DNA of 64,000 nt, from assembly GCA_003194525.1 (NCBI GenBank), contig NBIV01000025.1:186001-250000 (forward strand), given 5' to 3'. Of this stretch, positions 44,383 to 57,274 are shown piece after piece. Position 1 is the first letter of the stretch. Each line of letters opens with the position of its first letter. The stretch is from Gracilariopsis chorda (lineage: Eukaryota > Rhodophyta > Florideophyceae > Gracilariales > Gracilariaceae). The translations under genes were made by a program, and so were the position numbers. The notes beneath the pieces were generated by a model that had not been told where the DNA came from, did not search any database, and saw nothing but the letters and a program-made list of their open reading frames with translations.

Positions 44383-45345
44383 GTCTGCTACTTTGATTCT
44401 TGCAGCTTCAAGCGAATGCCGTTTGGTTTAACCTATGCACCGGCTACCTCTGAAAGGTCTATAGACATACTAATGTCCCACAGTAAGTCACAGACCTGCT
44501 TGGTTTACCTCGATAACATCATCGTATTCTCCAATATCTTTTAAGACCATCTGACGCACGTCAGGGACTTGACGACCGTTCTGCGTGACGCAGAAGTTGC
44601 ACTCAAGCTGAAGAAATGTGCATTCTTGACGGATACACTTAAATACCTTGGGCAAATAATCTGGCCCGGGCAGTTATCTATCGAAAAGGCTCAATTTAAA
44701 TCGCTGAAGGCGGCAGGGAAACCGCAAACTCAGACGCAGCTGCGCTCTTTTCAAAGTTTAGTCACCGTCTGTCAACTGTTTATACCGGAATGTGACGATA
44801 CTGAGTTTCCCTTGAATGCTTCTACGGAAAGGACAACCACCAAGATTGGAACCACTAACCACCAAACAATCGGATGCTTTAAATCCTTGAATACGGCGGT
44901 TACTACAGCTACTATACTGTCTACAACCAAGCCGGGCTTAGTTTAATTCATGGAAATGGGTTTGACCGACTATCAAGCCGATTGCGCCCGTGTTCTAGAC
45001 GACTCCTGAAGGGGAACGGCAGCCAACTGGTTTTTGATCCCGTTCTCTGAGCATTCACGAACGGAATTACTTAATATCGGTGAGGGAATGCCTGGCAGTC
45101 GTGTCGACTCTGTGGACTCTTCGCGTCTATCTCATGGGAGTGTACATTACCACTTATACGGATCACTTCTCGTTATTGTGATAAATGAACATCTTGGACC
45201 CCTGCGGTCGCGTCATGAGATGGAGGCTCTGTCTAGCAAAATTCGACTTCAATTTCACCCAAACGAAGGGAACTAAGAATGTGCAACCTGCGCCCTGTCA
45301 TTGTTACCGACGAATGGAGAAGCACTTCTGATTTTAGATGGTGAA
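44383..45345 (+). pseudogene. E1 reverse transcriptase second half and RNase H
   Basis: Resumes in the same frame as 37,453-37,716: VCYFDSCSFKRMPFGLTYA, then VYLDNIIVFS, the YxDD box with Asn for the second Asp. After a TAA at 44,542, VRDLTTVLRDAEVALKLKKC and TLKYLGQIIWPG follow. RNase H runs from about 44,950 with DYQADCA, ANWFLIPFS and the GNE-like end NEGN, interrupted by more stops. Nearly all of this stays in one frame, so it decayed mainly by substitutions. Confidence 0.82.
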
Positions 45346-45649
45346 GAAATTCCATGTTACATCATGGATGCACTCGAAGACCAAAAATGTCCCAATAGCT
45401 GAAAACAGGACTCCGAGTTCAACGACCTCTTTGCTTCAATTGAGACGAACGAATCTCTGTTGCCGTGACGTTTCGTGTCTGTCACAAGGGAAGAGATGAT
45501 CTGAGAACAGTTTCGCGACCCCTTCTGTAGGAAAATTCGTGCCCGTCTGAGCCAAGGAGAAGAACTCCCTTTCGAAGTAAAACACATTGCTTACCGCGTC
45601 AAGAATGGCAATGAATTCCATACTTTCTGGCTTCTCACTTCCTCCAATG

Positions 45650-47650
45650 TAGTAAATTGCAATTATCGCACTTCCCGAAGCTCAGTGGACATCCCGGTGG
45701 AAGAAAGCTGTACCTCACGTTGAGAAAGAACTTTTATTGGCCTGCCATGGCAGTGGATTGTTACGCAACGGTGCCATTTTGCACGGAATTTGCAAAGGAA
45801 CTACTCAAACTTCGGAAAATCTCCAACATGTGAACAGTACTCCCTGCCAGCGCATCTCCTGATTTTCTTGTTATTGGAATTCTCCGACCACTGCTCCCCA
45901 CAAAGCAAGGGGGCACGTTCCTACTCCTAATCGATGTACAGCAATATCCGTAGGCGGGAAATTCTCCCAAGGTCTTCGCAGCCTTGTTATCTTGTGAGGT
46001 AGGCAGAGCGTCAAGGCCCTCCGTACCATACGGTGTTCGGGTGCAAAACCGACGTCGATTCTGGCTATACTGACGGAGATGATACCGAGAATTGAAGTAC
46101 CAGCATTTCAACGTAGTTCACAGGTCCGTGTGAGCACCTTTCTGGTCCACGGAGAATCCCGAAAGCTAAAAGGGGAAAAGGGGAGAAACCAAGATGGAAT
46201 TTGCAACCCGGTGGGTCATGCAGAAAGCCGAAAGAGACCCGGCGGTGGGAGGTGTTGCTTGGTCAGGCAGCATCGCAAAACTCAATGCTTAGTCGGACGG
46301 CTATCTGGTCCCACAATAAAAAGTAATTAAAATGGTTAAACGGTGAACACTTGGCGAACCCATCGGGTAAGATAGGTCTTTGGTCTTTGCCGATACTTTG
46401 AACGTTGGTATAACGACATAAAACGAGGTGACACCCCAGCAGGAGTTGGTCACTTCGCCCAGGCGATAAATTCAAAGCTGATTCACAGCTATTCTTTACC
46501 TCAGAGTGGAACGGCAAGGCCGTCCTCCTTTTAGTACTGTTGGGTCACAATAAACTAAGAATAGTACTACTCTAGTGTGCCAAACGTGTGCTTCACACTC
46601 TTGTGTCACTTGCTGACACTGCCAGCCACGGCACAACACTACACATGTAAACCATGCCAACCATGAATAATACCGGTACGCTTGCCAAGCGTCCATAAAT
46701 TCCAGATACCATAGATATCCCCAACGAAGGTTCCACAAAGACCAACTGAAATTCATATCAAATTTTACCCAATACTTCCGAAGGTCCACTGATACCTGAG
46801 TTGAATCGATGTCACGTCAGTATTGAATCATGTATGATCCAACTCTCCTAGAGGATATCTGCGCACGCATTGCTCTACAATCAAGGATAAATTCTCAAAG
46901 CTTGTCTGGATAGTGCCACTCGGAAGAAGTACTGTCTACACGGTCTTTAAGGCGTTGGTAATCCACAGAGCCTTTTTGTACAGACTTCCAGGGGACCATC
47001 TCTCTGACAACCGGAAACCATTTGCTTCGCGCGTTTTCCAGAACATCTGTTGGTTACTGGATGTGGAGAACCTCTCCAAAACCATTTATCATCTCCAGTC
47101 TAATGCGCTAGTCGACCGGGTGAACCCGAAGATGCTAGTATCTCTTTGCCCTTACGCTGCTGACCACCCAAAGACTTGGGATCTTTGTATCGATGCAATC
47201 ACGCTTGCATATAATACAAAGTTACAGCGGACCATAAGAATCTCTCCATTCGATTAGGTCCTTTCCCGCACTCAGCAGCCCGTGGCGCTGGAATCCCAAC
47301 CTACGTTGGACACGTTCCTTTCTGTGAAGTAGTGCAGGCAGAAATGGAAACCATGGACTACCCAGGTATGAAATGCTGCGCGGAAGTCTATTGGCCGCGC
47401 CCGGGCCGCTTACAAACGGGACTTCTGTGCTTGGTTGCGAGGTAGAATCCTGGCACAAATCAAGTCCGGCTCCTACTTGTTCGTAGGTTAGGAGTACCAC
47501 AACAATGAAAAGCAGAAGCACCACAAACTTTCGCGAGCAGCAGATGGTCCTTCTAAAGTTATCTACGTGAACACGAACACGACCGCCGTAGAGATGGGGG
47601 ATGCACACGAGAGGTCATCGCGCGAGGGCATAGTGCTCAGTGGTGCACAG
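45650..47650 (+). pseudogene. E1 integrase
   Basis: The zinc-binding N-terminus at about 45,660-45,800 reads SGHPGGRKLYLTLRKNFYWP and then DCYATVPFC. The core at 46,913-47,257 has HLSDNRKPFASRVFQ (catalytic Asp), TIYHLQSNALVDRVNP (catalytic Glu position changed to Asp), and DHPKTWDLCIDAITLAYNT. The C-terminal GPY/F-like module at about 47,380-47,640 reads SGSYLFVG, HHKLSRAADGPSKVIYV. The stretch between has stops and indels. Confidence 0.78.
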
Positions 47651-48781
47651 TCGATTGAGGCTGCTCCATGTCTGCTATATACTAACTCTCAAGTTGCATT
47701 TTCGCCTTGTACACCGGTACTAACACGGCCCATTGTATTTTTGCATCAAACCCCGGGCCCCTCACGCATCTTGGATATCTTGTAAGTACCGGCTAGGGCG
47801 GACCCCGCCTGCTACCCTCCACCGCCGTCCAACGGAATTTACCGCAGCTACATGGTAGCGCCAGGGATTTCCCATGGCCACCCCCCATCTCTGTCTGAGG
47901 AGGAGGGTGAGACCTACCCAAATGCGGATAAATCACCGTTGCAACGATACGCAGGCCATGGCGCACGGAATAGCAACGCTGAAGCGTTGTTGCCTTCAAA
48001 CTGCATCACCGGTTGCGTCCCACTGGATCGCAGCATGGCCACGAACTCACCGTCCGTTATAAAAACATCCGCAAGGACAACGAGGCCTAGCTCGGCACCG
48101 TCGGTAGACGTGCATGGATGTGAACATGTTACAGTAGCAACGCTGAAAGCCAGCTAGCAACCCCACCACCGGGTACTGGACGTCGAGCTTCGCTAAAAAC
48201 CCCCCACATCTGGGATGAAACTTCGGCGAAGCACATCACCACCGTTAGTAGGACCGCATGCTCAGAGAAGAAAACGGAACCCTCACAGTCATCCCACGCG
48301 AGCAATCCGAGCGTCTTGCTTGATCTTGGTACCATGACTAGTGGCGACTCTGTCGGTCCGGATGACGAAACCGTTGAGTATGGCATGGAAACCTCAATGT
48401 GAGAAACTTTACACAGGTTGCAGGGTAGCGTACTAACTGTACACGCGCCAAAATGAAACGGTTCCAGCACGGAGATCAGCAAGCTCGCCGTGAGCCTCGG
48501 ATCGTTCCGTACGCAACGCACGCTGCACCTGCATGACTGTAGTTAGGGAGTCTGATAACCCCACAACGAGTGGCCAACAACTGGTGCAAACGTTACGTGC
48601 AGCGTTCCCAGCGTTACTCACGATACAGCACAGGAACACCACGCAGGAGCACGTGCAAGCGCAACCTTCAGCACGAAATGAACCTCGCTGCCTCATGGGG
48701 CGAGCTGACTACCACGTTGGTGGACCAGGTACCGCTCTTGGGGAAGGAACAGTTGAATGATAGTGGAGCCCTGGCACCTTA

Positions 48782-48990
48782 ATGGAGGACATTGTCCCTC
48801 AAAAGGGTACAGTCGCCCTGCAGAACGTTACTACGACACAGATGGGCCGAAGAGTCTTCATATGGGAAGTCGTCATCGATCAAATAGTGCGACATCGTTC
48901 TAACGCGGATGGTATCTTTGAATACCATGAGTCTTTCGTACTTGTACTACCCTTCATGGGATACGTTGGCGCCGATCGAACACGTCTCAC
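48782..48990 (+). pseudogene. E1 possible chromodomain remnant
   Basis: EVVIDQIVRHRSNADGIFEYHESF resembles a gypsy chromodomain start (relatives read like EYVVDRIVxHRxxxDG), followed by a frame change. It lies downstream of integrase as expected. Weak on its own. Confidence 0.4.
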
Positions 48991-49480
48991 GCTCCAAGGT
49001 GGTACAATATCACCGCCATGTTGGAATGGCCACGCCAGCAGGGTTGTGCAACTTCAGAGTGGGATAGCCCGTCGTCAATGGAGTAGGAGCAGGATCTAAC
49101 CAGTCAGCTGCCCCAATTACTGTGGCATACCCCGATAAATTATCGAACTAGCCCATTTTATACGTTTCTGCCATAGATAGACCACACTTATAGTGTCTTT
49201 TATCCAGCATGCTGGCCCGCAAACATTGTCAACGCCCTATGTACGGTTTTTCCTATCAATGACAATGCACCTTTCTGAAGTGGACCAGCCCGTTATTGAT
49301 GAAGAAGGCGCTACATCACCGCCAACTCCTGGTTCCACTCCCCAAAAGACGCCACAAGCAAAGCGGGAAAGAGCCGTCACCCAGTTTTGCTTTAGAAGCT
49401 GCGTGATGAGGAAGCCCAAGTAATTAGACAACACCCCAATAGAGACTGGTTTTTATTTCATCAATCTTTGTATCATTCTA

Positions 49481-51120
49481 TCACAAGTAACTCCCAACAG
49501 GAGATCCTTGCGCACCCTTTTGGGATAGGCCACCACCAGGGCGAACCTCCAATACATCCTGCATAGCGATGACATCCTCTGTAGCCTCACATTGGCTCAG
49601 GTCCACCTCTTGGAGGAACTGGGCAATTGCATTGCTTGAGTCCCCCGTAACCGGAACCGAAATACCGGTACTCGTCACGAGACTTATCACGGTCGGAACG
49701 GGAGTTTGGAGGCGCCATCGTCGCGAGAACTTTCATCGTTCGAAGGGAAGATGGAGGAACAACCTTCGCCCAACTTACGGCCGTCGGAACCAAAGGACGA
49801 TGAGGCAGAACCGCTGTGCTGCACGGTAGCATCCCCAACCCGTTCAGCACCACCTGCCGCTGAAATGTCGGCCCTGACCATCTCCGTGTCATCCACTTCA
49901 GTTTTGACCATTACGTTACTCCCTAAATATGATCGATAGTAGTCGTCTGAGTCGATGAACGTCCCTGAGTGATCCTAGAGAGTCTGTTGCGGGGCAGCTC
50001 GGTACTCCTCCGCTTCTCCGCGGGTAAGGTTCCTGTACTCCCACGGGCCAGAAATGATGTAATCTCCCGCAAGAGTGGTGTTCCTCCCTAAGCCAGGGCC
50101 AGAACGGATGTGCTTTTGCTTTCTGTGCGAATTCGTGATCGGGAACTCGTCCAAGTGTACACTTTCGATGAGTTTGAGCAGAAGAAGCATCTTGTTTGCA
50201 TTTGTCTCACCTCCGAGGCGGAAGCACATGTCCAAACGTGGCATGGTTATCCGCACAGGTGGTTTGATATAAGAAAGTCGATACTGGTCGTATGCCTCTA
50301 CCAGGATATAGGCCGCTGTCCGGACCTCTCACTCAGTGAGTGCAAACGTCCAGAACCCTGAGGGGCCATTCCACACGAGAGAAGAGCCGGAATAGGTGGA
50401 AATAGGTGGCAGCTCTATGTAGCACCACCAGCACGCGTCATGTGTACCCCACCAACAGGGGAAAGGAACATACCGACCTTGTCACTGTGGGGCAGCGATG
50501 CATTTAATCTCTGTGTTCTGGTACGGGACGAAATACCGTGATTGTGCTTGCTAACGCCGTTCCTTGCAGACGAAGGTTTGAAGTTATTTTTACCGGAAAG
50601 TCTGGACAAGGTAGCGAAATTCTCTCCGAAGAATCTCCCTCGTTCATAACATGGCCTCCTGCCGAGCGATCCAAACTTTCATTCACGCGAAGGTTTCTAA
50701 CTCGGGTAGCCGGTCACGGTTATACATGTCCCCAGGCGTGTGGTATAGAAGGATATCGATCGTGGGGCCCAACAGAATGGGAACCTCTAACGGAGCCCGG
50801 CACTGCCAGAGGTAACCCAATCGCACGACTGTGGCAAGGGCCATAGACGCGGATACTCGCGCATTGGCGCGTACATGATGAACTGGAATTGCAGTACGAT
50901 TGCGCCAATCCCATAACATTGTGAAGACACCGGGAAGGTCTCCCAGAAGCTTTTCTGTGCTATCGGTATAAGTGTGGACTAGGTTCTTGTCAAAGACGGC
51001 ATGTAGATGGGACCATGGCGTGACACGCAGCGTGAGGCAACCTAGCCATGTGTTCTGATTTGCGGCGATAGTGTAATGGTAGATCGGCAAAGCTGGAAGA
51101 GACGCCTGACCAGGGTACAC
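49481..51120 (-). other. Antisense frames downstream of E1 pol
   Basis: On the strand opposite to E1 pol. Three pieces share one frame: 50,683-51,120 (145 codons), 49,975-50,256 and 49,687-49,911 (Ser/Gly/Asp-rich end). The gap is bridged by 50,504-50,686 in another frame; 49,481-49,690 is a further piece. This fits a decayed gene of about 500 codons, but no domain is recognised. Confidence 0.4.
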
Positions 51121-52238
51121 TGCTCTGAAGGGTTGGTTGATATGAGCGGGAAAAGCCGAAGGTGCATCCGAAGAGGATGACCTCTCGCGACGAGGAATAG
51201 GAGAACACTTGAAACCGGTTCAAAATCTCTGAACAGGGTTTCGGGGTGTGGTTTTGTGAGTGGTCAGGGGGCAGATCTGACATCATGGGACAGGTCAAAA
51301 GGTCAGAAGAAAGTCACTGAGAGACCGTGACATCAGAAAAAGAAGTAAACACCCTGATAGGACGACGCTGACATTTTTGGGGGGCAGCCGGAGAACCGGG
51401 AGAGGACCCGAAATTACAAGGACTTCCCGCCCTCACAGCTTGGGTCTGTGAGGTCGCCTTCCTGGCCGTGGAGAGAAATATGAAGAGCATGCCTTGGCAG
51501 AAGGAGTTTTGGGGATTTGCTAAATTTCTTGGTTACAAAAGCAACTCATACATGTTCATACATGACCTTTCCCGTAGCCAGGTGACGCCACTTATGAGGA
51601 TTGGATGGCCCAGACTACTGGTAATAGACGTGAGTGAAGAGAACGTGCTGACGCTTGGAGGAAAAGATAGATAGGGAATGGGTGGTAGTCATACGTTTAC
51701 TTATGTATCTAGTTATATAGTTATTACACTAGAGAATCTACACTAATTAGTGCGACGGCCTTGCAACCACAACCCCAGTAAATATTCCGCAACATGGTTC
51801 CTCATCCAAGTATCATGGCTCTGAGATCTCGTGCCTTTGGTGGTACTCAACTAAATCTAGGAGGGATACTCCGTTGCCCACGGATTTCTCAACCCCCTTA
51901 TATGCTAAGTTACAAATCCATTGGACAATTTTTATTGTTGTGGTTTTCTCCGTGTATGCAGTATAATTATCGCCGGTGCATACCTCCTCCGAGGCACTCT
52001 CGTGGCTCTTTGTGATCCGTATTTCCTAAATACCGTTTCTTTTATTCCTCACTACTTTCCCCGTTTTATATTGGGTTGCTCCCGCTTTCTGCAACTCAGA
52101 CTCACTCACGTCACTTGTGCACCACCGTGTGGAATCATTCCTACTATTGGGAGTGATAACATGTCTTGAAAGCTTCTTATTCACCTTTTTGGGCTAATCG
52201 CGAAGGGTATCTTTGGCTTACCACCGAATTATTTATGT
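51121..52238. other. Unassigned mobile-element debris between E1 and F
   Basis: A 68-codon frame at 51,468-51,674 (+) has no known domain. No LTR of E1 could be identified here, although it would be expected. AT-rich from about 51,690. Confidence 0.4.
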
Positions 52239-53678
52239 TATCTACGAGGTCCTTTTGGACGCGCTTTTCATCGTCCTCGACGTCCTCGTCGGCGTACCGA
52301 GTGCCGTGTTGCCCATTGGTATTATCTCCTGCACGGCCTCTTTGCCTCTGGAGTTTCTCTTCTCCAGGCGGTATATAACCCAATGGGCCGTCCTGTTTTG
52401 TACCCAGGCATGGGGCTACTTCTATAGCTGCTCTCTGAGGTCCGGTGTGTGTTGAATGATGGACTTCTAATGATAAACTTTGAGAAACAGCCCGAGGGCT
52501 GTGAAATGTGCCTGCCTGGCGGGCGAGTTCCCCTTGGATGGTCTTGGAAATGGACTCTACGAGCACATCTGATTTCACAACCTGAGGAACCAGTTGTTCT
52601 GCCAAAGAGGAGAGGCGCTCCGGTAATACTCTCTCAAGTTGGTCCCTAAAGAGTTCCACCACTTTGTTTTTACACCAAGAGCGGAGTTGCGGCCATTGGT
52701 TAGTGGCGACGACTTCTACCATACGGGGGATGGTTACAGTAGCAGCTTAGTCCTGAGGCTGTTCTGCATCATTGCTTGGGCCTTGCAGAAGATTGAGCTG
52801 ATCCATCCTCTCGCGGAGGCGAGCGACCAATGGCGATTCTCTGGTTATCCTTCCAGGATTGTACACAGGATCTATAACACGTCCACCAGAGCGGCTGCAG
52901 GTACTCCTATAGTCACTACTATCGTCCGCTTGGGCGGCAAATGGGGTTACGGTGACTGCAGGAGGTGCGGCTGCACCCGGGGTTCCTGGTTGGTCTTCGT
53001 TCCGTGGGTTGCGATGTTGGCTTTCCATGCGGTCGGTGTTGCTTTGGAGCCAGTTGCGTCGACTAATATTCCAATGGTAGAAGTCGTATGCGTAAAGGCC
53101 TTTTTTGAGGTCCAAACGGCTGTTCCTGTAGGCTTCTACGTCCGGAGACCAGTTGTAGTAGAATACTACGTCCTTTGGCCAACTGGGGTAGTAGTCTACT
53201 AGAGGGTGGTAGCAAGAGAGAGCCAGTCACTGGGGTGACAACCAACTGGGTGTACTAGTTACGCAGGCACCAACTGGCAGTTAGGCGCAATAAGCGGGTG
53301 CTATCTGAAGTCCCTACAGGTCAGGAGAATGCTATCGATGGCTTGGAGGCCTCTGAAATCGTACTGGCTGCATATTGCGGCAAGAAGACGGTGAGGGTGC
53401 TTGTTTTTAAGATTCGGAGATCGGCAGCACTCGAGCAAACCTATATGGCTGGCGAGGCGCTCTGACCTCCGGAAACTATCCTAACAAATTAAACAAACTG
53501 GCTACATAAGAAAACGTATGGCCACGGTGCTTTGGCACTCGCACTGTCCCCTGGTATCTCATGTATAGGCACCCAGCTTGGCCACATGGAATATTTCGGC
53601 CAGCAATGTTCTGACCTCTCCCACCCAAGTCCCCTGGTTACTTTACCACTGCACCTGCCCAATATTCATTCTCCTACA
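52239..53678 (-). repeat. F 3' LTR
   Basis: Direct repeat of 62,046-63,486, about 1,440 bp. On the minus strand it begins TGTAGGAGAATG next to a purine tract. It carries the same open frame as the 5' copy, with a TAA at 52,747-52,749 where the 5' LTR has AAA. Confidence 0.86.
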
Positions 53679-53680
53679 GA

Positions 53681-53691
53681 CCTCCACCCTT
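53681..53691 (-). other. F polypurine tract
   Basis: AAGGGTGGAGG on the minus strand, two bases before the 3' LTR TG. It fixes the element's orientation. Confidence 0.65.
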
Positions 53692-54119
53692 AAGATCCAA
53701 CGTCCCGCCAACTACTTCTACGTCGGTGAGCTATCCTTTTCTTCCGATGGCGTTTTTCCCTCCCGCACAACGGGGTTGTTGCTCTCACGTCCTCTCCCCC
53801 GATTAGGTCTTTCGCCCGCTTGTTGACATTGCTGGTGGGACTTTTCACAGCAGGTAGGGCAGCGGTACCGGTTTCCGTCCATTTTGTTGGTTTCTCGGCA
53901 CGTACCACGTGGCACGTGGCCCTTACCATGCCATTGGTCGCCTACGAGGGGGCCTCATTAAGTAGTGATTCTCAACTGTGGGGCGCTCCTCGCTCTCCTG
54001 CATTTCACCGGCACCTGGCGCGGACGCCCATACTTCCCTCTAGACTACCTCGTGCTTCTGGTCCCTCTTTTCTTCGCATACCACCTTGGTGCATCCACCA
54101 TCCCCGCCCTTTCGGTTGA

Positions 54120-56002
54120 TCGTGGTGCATTTCCTTGGCCTTTCACATTCCTGACAGTTGGTCTCCCCTGGCGCCGTGTCCGCTGTGCCTGCTTATCAAT
54201 CGCGTCTACGGCATTTCCTCGGGGGCATATAAGGGCTCCCATGGCTACCTCTTGGACTATGACGGTTTCGAGCGTATCTATCGGGTGGCAATAACTGTAG
54301 ACTCGACCAACATGGCTTTGGTCTTCAGCAGTGCATATGCCCACCCCCGGGACAAGTACGACCACACCTTGGGTCGGAATCCTATGGTCAGGAGGAGTAC
54401 CCATGCACCCAGTTCGCTCGCCAAGTTCGTGCAGTATGATGACCAATACGTGGACGCCCGGCAGCTCGCTGCGATCCCCAATTATGCCCGTGAAAAGAAG
54501 AACTGCGAAGAGGACTCCTTGTACAACCTTTGGCTCCACTTTCCTGCTGATGCTCGTTCGGTTACGCGTTGCCGCGCTCTGGTCCCACCAGACATGCCCT
54601 TCGTCCGCTGCGGGGACGAGAATGATTACCAATAGAGAGTAAACAAGCTCCTGGAGGACTTGTATTCAATGCATGGCGACCCTAAGGCCCCCTTTCCTCC
54701 CCCTGTTCATAGCCTCCTGCGGTTAGTCTGCTTCAGACCTCCATACGATCGCTTTTACTGGATATCGAACCAGACATAGTGGAACGATTTAACCAAACCG
54801 ATGGTCGTATTGGAACCAACCTTAAATACTTCGTCTGTTGGCACCAAGTGGAGTTTCACGATATGCCTCCGTCCCGCAGGCCTTCTCTATATGTCATGCT
54901 ACCGTCACTTAGCTCCGGACCTGAGGCTGCCATCTGGCACGTTTCCAATCTCCTTATGGTCCCTACTCCGCCCGTGGTGGCATACCACACCTATCAGCTC
55001 CAGGGGGACTTCACTAAAGGTCTCCCCTGGCTGACCTTCCAGGTGCTTTTTGCCGAATGGGCCGTGTTCTGTTTGATGACTTTTCTGGATACTGCCTGCT
55101 ATGGGGTCCAAGCAAACATCCGGGAAGCTGACTGCCGTATCTGAAACGAGCCGGTTCTTCCCAGTCCTGAAAGTCGAGTCGTGCGTCTTCTGTGGCACTT
55201 GATCCGGCTCATCCGTGAGTTGAGCGTGCAGAATATTGTCCGGGATATGGATTACGAGGTTGAGGAGGCCAAAGCTCTATTGGATTACGTCTTTCAGGTC
55301 GACTGGGCACAGACCCCCGGGTTCCTTTGGTACGATTATGACACTGACACCCTTTCCCCGATCCTGCAACATCCTCTGGGCAATGACGACGGCAACGTCT
55401 ACCAGGCCAAACCACTGCTAGATGTCCCCGTCAACGAGCCACGTCAGCCCGTGCGAGATTTCAACCCTCAAGCCATTGGATTTCACGAATATTGTCTTCG
55501 TCCTTCAGTCCGGGAGCAGGCGGTAGTTCCAATACCTGCCCTATCGGTTGCGCCGTCTTTCTTGCCGGCGCATGATGTTGCCGTGATAAAGCTCCCAGAG
55601 GCTTTCATCGGTCCCTTGGCTTCCCAACCTCTTACGTTCATGACGTTTGCAGCCCCTGTGGTCCCTCCTCCGCCTCTCTTGCCGGTCATTTCTGAGGCCA
55701 TCACAATGTCATTCGATGACCTGAAGAAGGTATGCACGTCTGTTGGTATCCTTGAACCCACTGATACCATGGAAGCTCTTCGTTCCGCCCAATTCTGGGC
55801 TTGCTGGGCTTCACTGTACCACTCGCTGGTTCAGCGTAACCAAGAGAGCACGGACGCCATAGCCGCCATCCTGGAGGAGAACTCTAAGGTGTTGTCCGAG
55901 TGTGTCACGACAGACCTTGATAACCACTTTGGTCCTAACCATTCGGACACGGACTCCGCTGGTGGTGCCTCATCCTCTTCCGCCCCGATTCTGGCTCGCT
56001 AG
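54120..56002 (+). other. Antisense gene-like frames between F pol and its 3' LTR
   Basis: Opposite in strand to gag-pol. 54,120-54,632 is open (VYGISSGAYKGSHGYLLDYD, later VQYDDQYVDARQLAA) and after TAG continues VNKLLEDLYSMHGDPKAPFP. From about 54,770, a second frame runs through 56,002 with only one TGA (55,142): FNQTDGRIGTNLKYFVCW, then 273 codons with a Pro-rich middle, AITMSFDDLKKVCTSVGI, and a Ser/Asp-rich end. Together this is about 600 codons. No known domain is seen. The biased, low-repeat composition and long open frames argue for a former gene. Confidence 0.5.
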
Positions 56003-56452
56003 CGCGCCCGCACAGGATCCCCTTCTCAACTGGCTGCGTCCTCCTAGTGGTCTTCCGTACAGCTAGTAGTCCTCAGTAAACACTATGGTTCCCTTTTTGG
56101 CCCTTCTAACGTCAAATTGTGCGTCTTCTCTGTGGCGCTCCATCGGTCTTCATCTCAAACCTTGAATACCAATAGGTCAGTTTTCAAACAAGTCCATGGC
56201 GTTTTGGTGCAATCTTCTTATTGATCAGCCGTCCGCCCTTTGTTCTTGAGGTTCTCAGCCTTGATGACCGTGGGACTTCGGAGTTATGTGAAGTACAATT
56301 TGGTCATCATCGCGGTTGACCTTAGGAAGAACTTGCTTGAGGCCAGCGAGTGGGGGTGAGCGAGTGGCGTTTTCTCGTACGCCGTGGCAGGTTGCAGCAA
56401 GCGGAAGGCGGTTCCGTCGGCAAGTACAGTGTTCCTATTGGGGGGAGGCGGA

Positions 56453-57085
56453 CTAGGCCCATGCTGGCACAAATTTGTGGCCAGGGATACCCCCCTCTCT
56501 AAGGTCATGGTCCGTGTGGCCTGTTTTCGACCAATAGTGGGCCACAAAAGTGTCCGGGATGTCTGACCTCAAGAGCGAAGTATCGTCCCTGGGCTTGCAG
56601 CCATACCAGCGGACTTTGTAGCGCATTTTGCGGTCGTCGGTCAGCCGAGCGGAGACGATGGGGTCGAGAATACTTTTCCGTTGGTCGTCGACTTTGGCGT
56701 CCTCCAGCACGTCCATTTGGTCCAAGGGACTGTATCCATCGAGGGAAGGGCCTTCTGGATCCGTGGAGACCTGCGATTCCAGAGGGACCGGTGGTTTCGT
56801 AGGGATGGAGGGTGGGGTTTGGGACGAATGGAGAGCGCGCGAGTCCAATGGTTCAGTTGAAGGTGGGCGTGGCGCCAGAAAGACTCGGTCCATTGTGACT
56901 GTGTCGTGGCACCCACCTCGGTGGATAGTAACCGTGTGCCCAAGGGACTTAGTACCTTGAAGGGTCCAGTTGACTCTTGCAACAGCTCCTTGGTGATGTC
57001 TTCGTCCTTGTGTTTTTCCTTCGGTGGTCTGTCCAAGTCGACAGAATCTCCCACAGCCACTTGTGGTGTAAACCAAACGGATCAA
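56453..57085 (-). pseudogene. F pol C-terminus with chromodomain-like segment
   Basis: The minus frame contains KSILDPIVSARLTDDRKMRYKVRW and then RDDTSLLRSDIPDTFVAHYW, which fits a chromodomain with an aromatic cage and the DLP-like end found in chromoviral integrases. Upstream part RVNWTLQGTKSLGHTVTIHRG is the linker. Another frame shift lies between this and the integrase core. Confidence 0.68.
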
Positions 57086-57274
57086 TCAAAATAGGCCTTA
57101 TAGCGCGCTTGCGTTTTGGTAAACGTGGTCTGTGCAGCCTTCAAGATAAATTCAATTCTCTTCTGCGAGTCCTGTTTGGCCTGTGGGGGACTCATTTCCT
57201 CCGTTCTGTCCTGAGGTGCTCCTAAGTTCTGTAAGTCAACCATGTACGGAGCAGGGGCACGTACGAGGGTGAGG

